The translations under genes and the position numbers were made by a program. A stretch of DNA of 5,954 bases, taken from positions 1-5,954 of the forward strand of contig JAQUOK010000228.1 of the NCBI GenBank assembly GCA_028717165.1. Reading direction: 5' to 3'. Below are positions 5,382 to 5,954 of this stretch, piece after piece (the first letter of the stretch is position 1; each line of letters starts with the position of its first letter). The notes under the pieces were generated by a model. The model saw nothing but the letters and a program-made list of their open reading frames with translations, had not been told where the DNA came from and did not search any database. Origin of the DNA: Victivallaceae bacterium (GTDB lineage: Bacteria > Verrucomicrobiota > Lentisphaeria > Victivallales > Victivallaceae).

Positions 5382-5954
5382 ATGCAGCCACAGGAATGGA
5401 TCGAACGTAATCGCAAATATACCTTGACCGATGGGAACAGCGGCTTTTCCATTGCTTTCGCCGGAATGAAATTCACCGATTCCGACCTTGAAGCCATGGC
5501 GGAAAAGTTTGCACGCGCCAAACGCGAAATGTCCCGGATCGAAGCCGGGGAAATCAAAAATCCCGACGAAAACCGCAAAGTTACGCATTTTTCCGACCGC
5601 GCCGCTTATCCGGCGGGTAAGGAATTCGCCGAAGTTGAAAAATTCGCTTCCGAAGTCCGCAGCGGCAGAATAACCGGACAGGGCGGCCGTTTCCGTTCCC
5701 TGATCGTCAACGGTATCGGCGGTTCGGCTTTGGGGCCGCAGCTTATGCAGTTCGCCGTCAACGGGCCGTACTGGAACGAACTGAATGAAGTCGGCCGCAA
5801 AAGTAATTTAAAGGTTTATTTCCTCGACAATACCGATTCCGCCGGTTTTGCCGACGTGCTGGCGGTTATTGACCCCGCTACTACTCTGGTCGCCACGGTT
5901 TCCAAATCCGGCGGCACCCAGGAAACGCGTAACAATATGATCGCTCTGGAAGAT
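5382..5954 (+). CDS. pgi: Glucose-6-phosphate isomerase, N-terminal part (cut by window end)
   Basis: An open frame of 191 codons runs off the right edge without a stop. It is the start of phosphoglucose isomerase, the cytoplasmic enzyme that interconverts glucose 6-phosphate and fructose 6-phosphate in glycolysis and gluconeogenesis. The first SIS sugar-isomerase domain is evident: VNGIGGSALGPQ (109-120), YFLDNTD (146-152) and the phosphate-binding loop VSKSGGTQET (173-182). The SKSGG form, rather than the SKTFTT form of the E. coli/animal type, places it with the cyanobacterial/chlamydial-like branch. About 70 residues precede the conserved core. GGGGGA at 5369-5374 is a good Shine-Dalgarno, 7 bp before the ATG. 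Full-length members of this family usually exceed 400 residues, so well over half of the gene lies outside. It stands apart from the upstream TPR gene (122-bp gap) and probably has its own promoter. Confidence 0.93.
   Translation, partial: MQPQEWIERNRKYTLTDGNSGFSIAFAGMKFTDSDLEAMAEKFARAKREMSRIEAGEIKNPDENRKVTHFSDRAAYPAGKEFAEVEKFASEVRSGRITGQGGRFRSLIVNGIGGSALGPQLMQFAVNGPYWNELNEVGRKSNLKVYFLDNTDSAGFADVLAVIDPATTLVATVSKSGGTQETRNNMIALED

Noticed and set aside
5488..5673. Small + strand frame of 61 codons inside pgi
   Set aside because: It lies within the pgi coding sequence in a different frame; a basic, Pro/Lys-rich translation without domain features.

Overview
The window reads as ordinary bacterial chromosome, densely packed and with every supported gene on the + strand. 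Envelope themes dominate: a membrane-anchored lytic transglycosylase, two exported proteins with cleavable signal peptides, an aminolipid acyltransferase pair and a polytopic membrane protein. This fits a Gram-negative (diderm) host. The start of glucose-6-phosphate isomerase at the right edge has the SKSGGT-type sugar-phosphate motif that I associate with cyanobacteria, Chlamydiae and relatives. With the moderate GC content and AT-rich spacers, this makes a PVC-group host (for example Lentisphaerae-like) a reasonable but unproven guess.

Layout. 1-205: non-coding, with an AT-rich inverted repeat next to a very good sigma70-type promoter (TTGACT, 17 bp, TATATT). 206-1552: a two-gene unit made of a small membrane-anchored lytic transglycosylase and, 3 bp later, an exported DUF3047-like protein. 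1553-1752: AT-rich spacer with a weak terminator candidate and two possible -10 boxes. 1753-3334: a GNAT-fold N-acyltransferase (OlsB/GlsB type) followed after 19 bp by a PlsC-type O-acyltransferase (OlsA/GlsA type). Together these form a complete two-step pathway for an aminoacyl lipid such as ornithine or glycine lipid. 3335-3391: short spacer with three 10-bp ACAC-type repeat units. 3392-4204: a polytopic membrane protein that looks like a highly divergent member of the CobS (cobalamin-5-phosphate synthase) family with its signature residues replaced. 4243-5259: an exported TPR-like helical repeat protein. 5260-5381: spacer. 5382-end: the 5' third of pgi, cut by the window edge.

How the genes relate. 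The OlsB/OlsA-like pair is the clearest functional module: the first enzyme would N-acylate an amino acid with a 3-hydroxyacyl chain and the second would O-acylate that hydroxyl. The transglycosylase and the DUF3047 protein are probably translationally coupled and may act together in the periplasm. The CobS-like and TPR genes may be co-transcribed, but no function can be assigned from their neighbours. The most unusual item is the CobS-like protein: its overall membrane topology and hydrophobic landmarks follow CobS, yet the Asp-rich active-site motif and the C-terminal GG-x-TGD motif are not intact, and no B12 gene lies nearby.
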